This document shows positions 9,580 to 18,300 of a stretch of 58,931 bases of DNA, in pieces. Under the pieces are notes generated by a model. The model saw only the letters and a list, made by a program, of their open reading frames with translations. It did no database searches and was not told the origin of the DNA. The number at the start of each line of letters is the position of its first letter. Position 1 is the stretch's first letter. A program made the translations under genes and the position numbers. The stretch comes from a virus, in the IMG/VR virus record IMGVR_UViG_3300042466_000346, positions 1 to 58,931 of that record. One strand, 5' to 3'.

Positions 9580-10041
9580 ATGAAAGATATTATTCTAAAA
9601 ACAGGCACCCATACCGTAGCTGTAACTAACAAGGATGTAGCTTCTGGAAAAATCCCAGGAACTTCTCTTGAGAAGTTTGTAGTTAACTTGCTGAAGAACC
9701 CTAGCTGTTGCGCTAAGTTTGTAGTATTGACCAAAGGAACTGTAACTCAAGGCACAAGTGTTACGACTGCAGTTACTTTGAATCAACCTGCTGGCGAACT
9801 TGTAACATTCTCTTTGGCTGCTATAGCTGCAGATACTACTGCAACCTTTACTGTAAACAACTCCTTCGTTAAGGCAGATTCATTGATTCTTGCTAACGTA
9901 GTTGATTGGACAGGCAGTACCGGTTTCCCTCTAATCATCGTAGATGATGTTGTTGCTGGTTCATTTAAGATTAGCATCAGAAACGTGTCAGCATCTGCTG
10001 CACTTGATGGTGTTCTAACTGTTGGATTTGCAATCATGTAA
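9580..10041 (+). CDS. Small beta-rich head protein, candidate capsid decoration protein
   Basis: 153 residues, dominated by Val, Thr, Ala and Ser, with alternating hydrophobic patterns typical of an all-beta fold. A short helix-like part with adjacent Cys residues (KNPSCCAKF) lies near residue 46. There is no signal peptide, although the C-terminal strand (LTVGFAIM) is hydrophobic. It uses the same narrow codon set as the capsid gene and has its own terminator hairpin, both pointing to a high-copy structural protein. The call as a decoration or head-fibre base protein rests on size, composition and location between head genes; no catalytic motif is present. Confidence 0.55.
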   Translation: MKDIILKTGTHTVAVTNKDVASGKIPGTSLEKFVVNLLKNPSCCAKFVVLTKGTVTQGTSVTTAVTLNQPAGELVTFSLAAIAADTTATFTVNNSFVKADSLILANVVDWTGSTGFPLIIVDDVVAGSFKISIRNVSASAALDGVLTVGFAIM

Positions 10042-10047
10042 TTTAAC

Positions 10048-10073
10048 GGGGTGGGAAACCACCCCTTATTTTT
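10048..10073 (+). terminator. Intrinsic terminator with GAAA tetraloop
   Basis: Perfect 7-bp stem GGGGTGG (10048-10054) / CCACCCC (10059-10065) closed by a GAAA tetraloop and followed by TTATTTTT. It lies 6 bases after a stop and 5 bases before the next ATG. Confidence 0.75.
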
Positions 10074-10078
10074 AAACT

Positions 10079-10585
10079 ATGCCAAACGTAAAATTAAACC
10101 TCGAAGTATACAAAGCCAAAGACTGTGGATTTATCTCAGTACTTGACACATCTTTTTACCCTATTGCTCCTGACACTGCTAACCTACAGGTAGATGTCCC
10201 CGGATACGACACTCCTTTTGAGTTTGAGTTTGTTCTGGGAGAAGTAAACATTCTAAATGCATATACTTTTGGATGGGTAGCATCAGAAGATACTGTTGGT
10301 GAGTTGCCTGATGGGGTTTATAATTTCGTATTGACAACATGCCCTGATTTAGGCATTAATAGCAGATTCCATTTGCGGACCTGCAAAATCGATTGCCGTC
10401 TTGCAGTACAGTGGGCAAAGTATGTTGACTGCTGTGATGACGAGAAAATGCTTTACTACTTAGATAAAGTGGATTTCTTACTCAGAGGAGCTGAGGCTCA
10501 GGCTGATTTGTGTAACCCTGTAAAAGCTACCGAGCTTTATCGTAAAGCTGATGACTTACTCAGAAGAATTGAACTTGACTGTTAA
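10079..10585 (+). CDS. Conserved virion-region protein with C-terminal helical Cys segment
   Basis: 168 residues. The first 100 are beta-like (KLNLEVYKAKDCGFISVLDTS, later FEFEFVLGEVNIL). The last 65 are helical and charged, with Cys residues in CRLAVQWAKYVDCCDDEK and in the final ELDC. This two-part layout recurs in crAss-like head or fibre regions, but I cannot name a function. It is the first of four closely spaced genes (10079-13244) that all encode Cys-rich proteins and precede a fibre-like protein, so a role in assembling or anchoring head fibres is plausible. Its last 35 bases overlap the start of the next small gene in another frame. Confidence 0.65.
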   Translation: MPNVKLNLEVYKAKDCGFISVLDTSFYPIAPDTANLQVDVPGYDTPFEFEFVLGEVNILNAYTFGWVASEDTVGELPDGVYNFVLTTCPDLGINSRFHLRTCKIDCRLAVQWAKYVDCCDDEKMLYYLDKVDFLLRGAEAQADLCNPVKATELYRKADDLLRRIELDC

Positions 10586-10739
10586 GAAAAAACTTGCCAA
10601 TGCTGCTTACAAAGAGTTGCAGCATATCAAGTACTTAACAAAACCATACCATAGAAAGTCTAGAAAGTATGCTAGTTTCCTTAGATACCAGCATTGCCTA
10701 GACTGCGACACAACTTTAAACTTTAAAACAAAACACTAA
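10551..10739 (+). CDS. Small basic protein, unknown function
   Basis: 62 residues, rich in Lys, Arg, Tyr and His, with a CxxC-like pair near the end (CLDCDT). The ATG at 10551 overlaps the preceding gene by 35 bases; no other ATG exists in this frame, although a near-cognate start closer to 10585 cannot be excluded. The frame fills the gap between 10585 and 10741 exactly, ending 1 base before the next ATG, which supports it being a real gene. No domain is recognised. Confidence 0.55.
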   Translation: MTYSEELNLTVKKKLANAAYKELQHIKYLTKPYHRKSRKYASFLRYQHCLDCDTTLNFKTKH

Positions 10740-10740
10740 A

Positions 10741-11307
10741 ATGGCTAAATGTTGTCAAACTAATAACTGTGTAGAGATAGAACCTTCTGGTTGTGTCAAG
10801 TACACTGGCACGCCTACTGCTGGCGGGCTGATTGATAAGCAGGATTACTGCGACCCCTATCTTAATGATATTATCAAGTTGTTTGATGACAACTTGACCT
10901 CTTTAGATGTACGAGTAGGTATTGATAAAACTGCTTTAGATGCAGTCAATACTTCTTGTGGAATTACTCCTGTAATCAACACAACTACTATTACTGTAAA
11001 AGACGAGAAGTATTATTCTTCTCAGGTTGTTCTTAAGTTGTTGGAGGTTGTATGTGAACTAAGGTCTCGCTTAAATTACCTTACTAGCGAAAATACTAAC
11101 ACTAACTTAGGCAACCTTCATTGGGAAGAAATGCCTTTGAGTACAGGATTTATTGCTTGGCTTAATAGTGTTAATCCAGAAACAGGTGTAACGTATGCCC
11201 AGTGTCTTGGAAACAACGTATGCGACCCTAATACAGGCTTGCTTACTTTAGGAGATTTATTGAAAGCAATCATTAACAAACTGTGCGACTGCTGCACTAT
11301 TCAATAA
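10741..11307 (+). CDS. Cys-rich fibre-base-like virion protein
   Basis: 188 residues. The N-terminus is Cys-rich (MAKCCQTNNC, then SGCVKYTG), and a helical middle (VVLKLLEVVCELRSRLNYL) has leucine spacing compatible with a trimeric coiled coil. The C-terminus ends in a Cys cluster (LCDCCTIQ). The next gene starts with a related Cys-rich N-terminus (GKCITYSG), so the two probably share an anchoring element. A helical trimer with Cys-rich ends suits a stalk or adaptor for a head or tail fibre. No enzyme motif is seen; function inferred. Confidence 0.55.
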   Translation: MAKCCQTNNCVEIEPSGCVKYTGTPTAGGLIDKQDYCDPYLNDIIKLFDDNLTSLDVRVGIDKTALDAVNTSCGITPVINTTTITVKDEKYYSSQVVLKLLEVVCELRSRLNYLTSENTNTNLGNLHWEEMPLSTGFIAWLNSVNPETGVTYAQCLGNNVCDPNTGLLTLGDLLKAIINKLCDCCTIQ

Positions 11308-11315
11308 TATAAGAA

Positions 11316-13244
11316 ATGGGACATTGCGTTGATTGTTACGGAACCTCTACAATAGCACCATGTGCTACAGTAGGGTGCATATCTACTAACTACGGTAAGT
11401 GTATCACTTACTCTGGCGTAGATTTATATTGCTCTCTAGGAGCTGTTGGAACATTTACTACTGCAGGTACTGCGGTTGTTCCCGGAACTACTACAGTTTA
11501 CACTTTAGGTGGAACTAACGTAAGTGGTACTGGAACAGGTGCTACCTTTGAAGTAACTCGTACAGTAGGTACTAATACCTACACAGTAAAAATTGCTAAC
11601 CGTGGTTCTGGGTATGCAGTAGGAAACCAAGTTAAAATCTTGGGTACATCATTAGGTGGTGCTACTCCTGCGAATGACGTGGTATTCACTATTACTGCTT
11701 TGAATCCAGTAATTGCTTCTGGTGCAGTTCTAGATGATATTATCACTAGTTTCCACAATGCTTTGTGTAGTGGATTAGCTGGTGGTGGTTTGGATTACTC
11801 TTCCTTAAACTACTCATGCCTTCGTCAGTCAGGTGTATTGACCGGTATTGGTACTGCAATTACAACTGAAGCTCAGTTTGTTACTTCTGCATCCGCTGCT
11901 TTGTGTTCTTTGTACACAACTTTGAATGCTTACGATACTACTGTAAATATTAGCTCATTCACTAACGTAGGTTCTTTGCCTGGAGTAACTGCTCCTTACA
12001 ACCTTAATGAAGTATTAGGCGGAGTTGCAACTGCAATCACTACTATTAATAGTGGCTTGAACTACGCTTCTATTACTTCTAATCCTTGTGTAGCTTACGC
12101 ATTCACCACTAAACCTAGTACTAGTGTAGTAGCTGACTACTTTAACTGGATTACTACTAACATGTGTGGTATGTTCCAGAGTCTTACTACAAGCATTGGT
12201 ACCGTAAGCACACTTGCTACTTCACTGAAGACTTATATTTCTGGTGTTTCTGCAGTTCCAGCTAACGTTGATACTTCTGTATTGGTGGGAGGTTCTGCAA
12301 CTAGTACAGCTTCTGCTGCTTTGATTCTTTTGATTTCTCAAGTAGATTCTTTGAACAGTTCTGTATCTACTCTTACCACAAATAATCTAAGTCTTACTTG
12401 GGCATCTTGTTTTGGTGGTACTTATCCTAGTAACTCTGTATTTAAAACTCAGACCTGGAACTGGTCTAATGCCTCTGTAAGTCTTCAAACTCAGTTGGAT
12501 AGAATTGTTTCAGTTCTTGCTACACTGAATATAAAGTTTGATGCAACTCAATTCACAATTACTACTGGTGCTTGTGGTCCTACTATTGCTTTGGCAGCAG
12601 GTGTTGCTTTCAGTGCTGCTAGTTTGAACGTTTGTTTATTGGATAACCTAGGTGACGTAACTGCGCCTACGCCTGCAGGTGGAGACTTCCTAGTAAGAGA
12701 CTCTTCTATCAGCCCTAATCACTGGAGAAACAAAACCTTCACCATTAAACTAAACGGTGCTACTGCTAATGTAACTCGTACAGATACCTCTACTAATGTT
12801 GAGTTTGACCTCGCAGTACTTGATAGTACTCCTGTGGCTCATCCTTTGGCAGGTGTAAGTGCTGCTACATTTAACGTAACAAATGCTGTTCGTTTTCCTG
12901 CCGGTAGCGTTGGTTTTCCTCACGGATATAAACATGGCCAAGTAGTTGCATTGCATGGGGTACTTCAGATGAACATTACTGCCCCCTTCTCATTAGCTCA
13001 CTTGGGTGTGTTAAACATAGCAACTATTCCCACAGCAATTAGACCTGCAGACCCAGTATACTTTAACGTAGAACTTTATGTTAAGGTGGGTGCTAGTTAT
13101 TCTAACGTCTACACCAGAGCAACTGCTCAATTGGACACTGCCGGTAACTTTGCTATCGTATTAATGAACCCAGCGGGATCACTTGCTCTTACATCAGGCG
13201 ACTTAATTGAAGTTGTCATCGGAGGTAATAGCTACGCTTTATAA
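11316..13244 (+). CDS. Fibre-like virion protein (642 residues)
   Basis: The N-terminus has six Cys in the first 37 residues (HCVDCYG, APCATVGC, GKCITYSG), likely the virion-attachment end. A long repetitive Thr/Ser/Ala/Gly-rich shaft follows, with spaced hydrophobic residues and heptad-like helices (residues 150-400). The C-terminal 130 residues form a distinct beta-rich domain (starting near FPAGSVGFPHGYKHG, ending VVIGGNSYAL), as in receptor-contact or trimerisation tips. It is the last gene of the P1 unit; two hairpins follow. Whether it is a head fibre or a tail fibre cannot be settled here, but its grouping with capsid genes rather than tail genes favours a head fibre. Confidence 0.6.
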   Translation: MGHCVDCYGTSTIAPCATVGCISTNYGKCITYSGVDLYCSLGAVGTFTTAGTAVVPGTTTVYTLGGTNVSGTGTGATFEVTRTVGTNTYTVKIANRGSGYAVGNQVKILGTSLGGATPANDVVFTITALNPVIASGAVLDDIITSFHNALCSGLAGGGLDYSSLNYSCLRQSGVLTGIGTAITTEAQFVTSASAALCSLYTTLNAYDTTVNISSFTNVGSLPGVTAPYNLNEVLGGVATAITTINSGLNYASITSNPCVAYAFTTKPSTSVVADYFNWITTNMCGMFQSLTTSIGTVSTLATSLKTYISGVSAVPANVDTSVLVGGSATSTASAALILLISQVDSLNSSVSTLTTNNLSLTWASCFGGTYPSNSVFKTQTWNWSNASVSLQTQLDRIVSVLATLNIKFDATQFTITTGACGPTIALAAGVAFSAASLNVCLLDNLGDVTAPTPAGGDFLVRDSSISPNHWRNKTFTIKLNGATANVTRTDTSTNVEFDLAVLDSTPVAHPLAGVSAATFNVTNAVRFPAGSVGFPHGYKHGQVVALHGVLQMNITAPFSLAHLGVLNIATIPTAIRPADPVYFNVELYVKVGASYSNVYTRATAQLDTAGNFAIVLMNPAGSLALTSGDLIEVVIGGNSYAL

Positions 13245-13250
13245 GATATT

Positions 13251-13313
13251 GACAGGATTTTTTGGTTGGTTACCCCTGTCTAATTACTAGTCGGAGCCTA
13301 GGAAACTAGGCTC
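13251..13313 (+). terminator. Two hairpins closing the P1 unit
   Basis: First: GACAGG (13251-13256) / CCTGTC (13275-13280), 18-base loop containing a T6 run. Second: GAGCCTAG (13294-13301) / CTAGGCTC (13306-13313) with a GAAA tetraloop, an 8-bp perfect stem. Neither has a T tract after it, so they may act as 3'-end protectors or as a non-canonical terminator ahead of P2. No tRNA-like fold was found in the 131-base gap. Confidence 0.5.
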
Positions 13314-13331
13314 TACTGGTTTAAGTAAAAC

Positions 13332-13361
13332 TTGACTAAAATTGAAATTTAATTATATTTG
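13332..13361 (+). promoter_or_regulatory. Promoter P2 for the tail and cargo unit
   Basis: TTG at 13332-13334, exactly 19 bases, TATATTTG at 13354-13361, followed by TAATAACG. The ATG of the next gene is at 13376, so the leader should be under 12 bases. Confidence 0.8.
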
Positions 13362-13375
13362 TAATAACGAGTGTT

Positions 13376-14017
13376 ATGTTAACTAATGGAGATTTAATCG
13401 CAAGAGTGAAAAGTGCTAATAAATTCATTACTAGCGATGACCTTATTAGTGACCGTTTCATTTATAATCTACTTAAATCAAAGGCATCTGTCTTGATTAA
13501 AAGGGAGATTAACTTGAAAAAATTATTAATGTCTGATAGTATTTATCAGGCATACGAGTGTATTTGTTTGATAGAAGCACCTGGTGCGGAATGTGATTTA
13601 GGTTGCCCTATTCGCAGAACAGCTAAAAAATTACCTAAGATTGAAGAAGGATTATATTCCTACTTTATTCAAGGTGTATTTAATACCTCAAACTCTGAGG
13701 AGTTGTTTCCTACCAGTATCCGTGACTTTATCAATCACAGTCGGCTTAGAGTAAAAACCAACCGTTCCTATTATACTATCCGTAATGGATACCTCTATGT
13801 TTTGAATCCAGACGTTGAGTCTGTAAACATGTATGCCTACTTTACTGAAAGCATCGAAGACATGGATGGTACCCAATGTTTAAGCATGTACGATAAGGAG
13901 TTCAAGATAGCTGCTTATTTGGTAGATGGTTTATTGCAACTTGTTAACCAAGATCTAATTAACTACCATAAGATGCCTGTTGAACAAGAGGATAACAATA
14001 GGGATGAACAAATGTAA
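13376..14017 (+). CDS. Probable tail ring / adaptor protein
   Basis: 213 residues; first gene of the P2 unit. It has an N-terminal helical part (LKSKASVLIKREINLKKLL), a middle with two Cys (AECDLGCPIRR, residues about 74-84), a beta-type region (SYYTIRNGYLYVLNP) and a C-terminal helix (KIAAYLVDGLLQLVNQDLIN). The IRNGYLYV / YAYFTE strands and the terminal helix recur in crAss-like ring proteins that form the tail barrel between portal and muzzle. It is placed 2 bases before the HTDGY-type gene and close to another ring protein. The exact layer in the tail is not readable. Confidence 0.6.
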   Translation: MLTNGDLIARVKSANKFITSDDLISDRFIYNLLKSKASVLIKREINLKKLLMSDSIYQAYECICLIEAPGAECDLGCPIRRTAKKLPKIEEGLYSYFIQGVFNTSNSEELFPTSIRDFINHSRLRVKTNRSYYTIRNGYLYVLNPDVESVNMYAYFTESIEDMDGTQCLSMYDKEFKIAAYLVDGLLQLVNQDLINYHKMPVEQEDNNRDEQM

Positions 14018-14019
14018 TT

Positions 14020-14469
14020 ATGGAAGTTAGCCCAAAGAAGTACAAGACCTACCGATCCGACGTAAACTACTCTAACAAAAAAGCTTACAATCAGTTTCTA
14101 AAAGAAACAAAACGTTCTGATATTACCTACGAAATGTTTAGTAAGATTCCTCAAATGGTGCATGAGAGGATGATTAGTAAAATGTATTCAGGTGCTTACT
14201 CTGTTCGCATCCCTAAGCTAGGGTTGTTCCGTTTACTTAAGGTAGCTCCCTTTGGTGAACCACATGCAACCATTGACTGGGGTAGATATCGTAAGACAGG
14301 CATCTGGGCACCATATCGTAACACCCACACTGACGGGTATATCTATAAGGTTCACCTTTATAGTTATTCCAAGAAGTTCCCTGAGTTAGGATTCTTTAGA
14401 TTCAGACTCGCAATAAAGCACCAAAGACATTTAGCCCAATTGATAAAAAATAACGAAATACACCGATGA
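14020..14469 (+). CDS. Small conserved HTDGY-type protein, possible HU/IHF-like
   Basis: 149 residues, strongly basic. The core reads SGAYSVRIPKLGLFRLLK, then IDWGRYRKTG, then a conserved NTHTDGYIYK. The family with this IDW...HTDGY signature is common next to tail genes of Bacteroidota phages. The first part (helical N-terminus, then G-x-x-V-x-x-P-x-L-G-x-F-x-x) resembles the layout of HU/IHF DNA-bending proteins, and IHF-like proteins have been proposed in crAss-like tail regions, but the match is weak by eye. The stop overlaps the next start by 4 bases (ATGA). A basic protein between ring genes could bind DNA in the tail or assist assembly. Confidence 0.5.
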   Translation: MEVSPKKYKTYRSDVNYSNKKAYNQFLKETKRSDITYEMFSKIPQMVHERMISKMYSGAYSVRIPKLGLFRLLKVAPFGEPHATIDWGRYRKTGIWAPYRNTHTDGYIYKVHLYSYSKKFPELGFFRFRLAIKHQRHLAQLIKNNEIHR

Positions 14470-15302
14470 AGTACGAAAATATAAACTTCATATCTTCTGA
14501 GCCAATTGTGGCGGAAGTTAAACAAGAACTTAAGTCTTACTTCGAGGCAGGTGCTATTAGTGAAGTTTTGATTCCTACTTTCATTGACCAGTCCTTGCGT
14601 AAGCTTAAGGTAATGGTTCTTCAACCTGAAGAGACTGTAGCTCACTTTGTAAACTATAAGTCAGAGCTTCCTTGTGATTTTGCACTTCTAGATAGAGCTG
14701 CTTTGTATGATTCTCAGATAGAGTTTAGTTCTGGTATCACTACTATGAATGGGTACTTCTACATGTCTTCAGACTGTTCCTTCAGTGGAGAGTGTTGCAA
14801 TGATAAAACAGAGTACTTCGAACAAATCTTTGTATCTAATCCAGGCTTTAAGATTAGCATGAAGATGCCTAGGCCTATCCGTGTTTACCATGGATCTAAG
14901 GCATTATGTACAGAACAGTGTGCTAACTTGTATGCACCCGGCCCAGACATTATCCAGATTAATAACAACAGGACTATGTCTGCTTCTTTTGAGGAGGGCT
15001 GTATTTATGTAAGATACTTTGCTAGACCTACGGATGAATTTGGTATTCCTAAGATTCCTGAAATACTAGAAGTCGAAGAGTACATTAAGGCTTATCTTAA
15101 GTTTAAATTCTTTGAGATGCTTTGGCATTCTCAGTTAGATGAATCTGCTGCTCAGATTGAGCGTAAGTTTCAATACTACAAACAAGACCAGCTTGCTAAA
15201 CTACAGGCAGCATTTGGGTACTTGTTGACTAAGACTAAACAACAGAGTGCTGATAGCGTTGTGAAGGCACGTAATAAGTTTGTTAAATACCATATCATTT
15301 AA
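14466..15302 (+). CDS. Probable tail ring / adaptor protein
   Basis: 278 residues, start overlapping the previous stop by ATGA. It has an N-terminal helix pair (VAEVKQELKSYFEAG, SLRKLKVMV), a beta core with Cys clusters (CSFSGECC near residue 105; CTEQC near residue 150), and a C-terminal helical hairpin (AAQIERKFQYYKQDQLAKLQ) seen in crAss-like ring proteins. The gene ends at TAATG, sharing one base with the start of the muzzle gene, which suggests the two products assemble next to each other at the end of the tail. Good family-level match, exact layer unknown. Confidence 0.65.
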   Translation: MKYENINFISSEPIVAEVKQELKSYFEAGAISEVLIPTFIDQSLRKLKVMVLQPEETVAHFVNYKSELPCDFALLDRAALYDSQIEFSSGITTMNGYFYMSSDCSFSGECCNDKTEYFEQIFVSNPGFKISMKMPRPIRVYHGSKALCTEQCANLYAPGPDIIQINNNRTMSASFEEGCIYVRYFARPTDEFGIPKIPEILEVEEYIKAYLKFKFFEMLWHSQLDESAAQIERKFQYYKQDQLAKLQAAFGYLLTKTKQQSADSVVKARNKFVKYHII

Positions 15303-18300
15303 TGGAAAATAAAGTAAATCAGAATATCATTGGTCTTAACCTGGACTCTATTAACTGGCAAGTTAAGGAGAACCAGATTACATGGGCTTTAAATGCTAAT
15401 GTGCAAGCTCATGACGGTGACTCTGTTACTTACACAAATGAACCCAGCAACACAGAATGCTTTAGATTTGATCAAGGCACTTTGTCAGGATTTATTGTAG
15501 TAGGATTTACTAATATTATTGAGCAGTCTAAGGTTATTCTTTTCCTTACTCACCCAGACGGACGTTCTCGCATAGGTCAGATTACTGCTCTAGGCGATTC
15601 TTGTTTAGGTGTAGAAGTTACTGAAGAAGATTGTGGATGTAAGGCAGGTACCATCGTCACTACAGCTACTGTTGTAACAGACCTACCTGCAGATGAAGTT
15701 ACTTTACAGTGTCCAGATGGCTACTTCTATGATGCAGTTACTAACCTCTGTAAGAAGGTTCAATACGTTCCTATCGACGAAAGCTCTCAAACACTACCTG
15801 TAATTGCTACTTGCGTTAACGGAAGTGGTTGTGGTGTATTCTCTACCCACGGTTCTTTCTTACCTAACGTCTATACTAGCGCATACTCTACGTTAACACC
15901 TTCAGACTACTACACAATCAAAACTGAGTTACCTACACCTACTGGTACCAACTTTTGGAATCCTAATGGTATAGGTGTATTTAACGTAGCTACTTACTTA
16001 AAGAGTATTGCAGTACAAGCGGATTTAAATCCAGGAGGCGGACTATGTCGGGAGTGTCACACAATTAGTACTGTAACTCCTGAGAATCCTTCGGGGTATA
16101 TTGGTTTTGCTGAGACTGTTTGTATTGATCAAACCAAGGAGTATTATATGTCTTTGGCTGGAGACGAAGCTCTTCGTGTCTATATTGACAACGTTTTAAT
16201 TTTTGACTTTGATCCTGTAACCCCTTCTAAGATTCTAGGAGGAGCAGCATCTAATCTTTGGTCAAGACTTCACTTCTTTCCAATTACTTTAACTGCTGGT
16301 AGACACGTATTCAGGTTTGAGTACAAAAACACTGCAGGTATTGGTATGTTTGCTTATGAGGTATATGATATCTCATTGGCTCAGTTGCTTGACCCAAATC
16401 TTACTCAAGCAATCTTAACTGCATCTATTGCTCGTAGTAATGGTGAGCAGATTAGTTCTTTGCCTAAGAGAGGTTCTTACTTCACAGAGACGGAGAATGC
16501 TTGTCCAGACGGGTACATACTAACTGTAGACGAAAACTGCGTAGCATCTTGTAGTACTGTAATTACCGCAGAGAGAGAAGAGGTTACTGTTTCTTCTACT
16601 TGTTGTAAGTATGAGGATATAATCATTGACAATTGTTTAGACGAATGTGAACAGTCTTGTTACGAGTATGTAGTAGGATTAACAATAGACTTAAGTATTG
16701 AAAATACCGCTCTTGAAAAAGATTTTACTTACGAAGACTGTGCAGGCAATATTGTTCGTGACTTTATTCTAGGTGAACCTAAACGATTTACAGCTAGAAA
16801 AGGTACACTACTTTTAGAAGGGCCGTACATAGAAATACTTCAAGAAGTTCAAGTAGAGGATACTACCCCTGGAGTATTTTCTAAAGGCAACTGCTGTTTA
16901 AATTTTGATCCTGCCTTCCCAGTGAATGCGGAGTATCGTATAGATGACTGTGAAACCAAAGTTTATTATATTAGTAGGAATAATCCACCTCGCTATTTTT
17001 CTGATTTGTATCCTTATGGAAAAGACGCCTGTGGGAAGAATCGTACGTGCATTAGAGAAAGCTGTGAGGATTCTAAGCTATTTCCTAATTTCTGCATCCC
17101 AGAAGTTCACGCTACCTCTGTAGATAGTGGAGGTATGCTGGCAGCAGGTGCCTACTCGTTTGCTATAGCATACTGTGATGAGAACGGAGATGAGTTTGTA
17201 GATTATACAGACTACACCAACCCTATTCCAATTTTTGAAAGGACTATTACTGAACAGACAGAGTATGTAACCTCTAAGTCTATCACAGTTAATGTTAAAC
17301 ATAAGACTCGCATATTTGAGTACTTCAGTTTAGTAGTAGCAGAAACAGTAAACACAACTAACACATATCACCTAGTAGGTGTATACCGGGTAAATCAGGT
17401 CACAGACCAAGACACTGTAATCTATACAGGTGATTATAAAACTACTTTCTCTACAGTTGCTCCTGTAGTTAGAAGCCCTAGATACGATACTGCTAACATC
17501 ATTGAGAAGCAGAATGATATCTTGATGCTTGCTGACTTAGAAGAAGCTCCTAGATACAACTTCCAGCGTTTTGCTAGTAGATTGAAACTACTTTGGGAAA
17601 CTGTGAATATGCCGGCTGATGGACAGTTTGATTACTCATCCCCTGAAGTTGCTTACTTCTTTAGAACCTACCAGAGGGATGAGGTTTATCCTTTCGGTAT
17701 TAAATTCCGAATGAGTAATGGTAAGTACACTGATGTATTCCATATTCCTGGAAGAACTACGTTTACTGTTTTACCTCAGAATATAAATTTTGGAGATACT
17801 ACCTTACTAGATGGATCAAGTAACTTAGATGTATTTGTAGCGCAGACCGATTGTACTATCCCTGATCAACTGCCAGTTTGGAAAACATACAATACGGCTT
17901 CTCCTGGAACTAGTGTTGACTATGATGAGGACTTAGCATCGGATATTGAGAAACAATACAACTGTGCTATCACTAATGGTCTTCAAGGTGAGTTTGCTTA
18001 TTGGGAATCTACTGAGTTGTATCCTTGTTATGATGAGATATGGGAACAGTCTACTGACCCTAATGCTCCTTACTACAACCCAGAAGCATTAGCAGGCAAA
18101 CCTATTCGTCACCACAAGTTTCCCGACTCAGCTATTACCCACATTCATGACCATGACATTGCTTCTGGATCTACAGCGGATTCAGGAATTGGTGTAGAGA
18201 GTCCAAGTATATTGCATCCTATTGGAGTTCGTCTAGATGAAGCATCTTTGCTTAGTCTATTAAACCAAAAAAATCCAGACGGAACCTACGCTTACACTGT

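Noticed and set aside
6472-9600. Similar MKDI starts of the genes at 6472 and 9580 as sign of duplication
   Set aside because: Similarity stops after four residues; the rest of the proteins differ in composition and fold type.
10551-10739. Frameshifted extension of the 168-residue protein
   Set aside because: A frameshift would need to occur before the TAA at 10583 and no slippery heptamer lies there; the A-run is after the stop. A separate overlapping gene is simpler.
11316-13244. Diversity-generating retroelement variable region in the fibre gene
   Set aside because: No reverse transcriptase and no near-repeat template differing at A positions was seen in the window.
13245-13375. Possible tRNA or riboswitch in the 131-base gap
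   Set aside because: The two hairpins do not assemble into a cloverleaf, and there is no CCA end or T-loop consensus; promoter and hairpins account for most of the gap.
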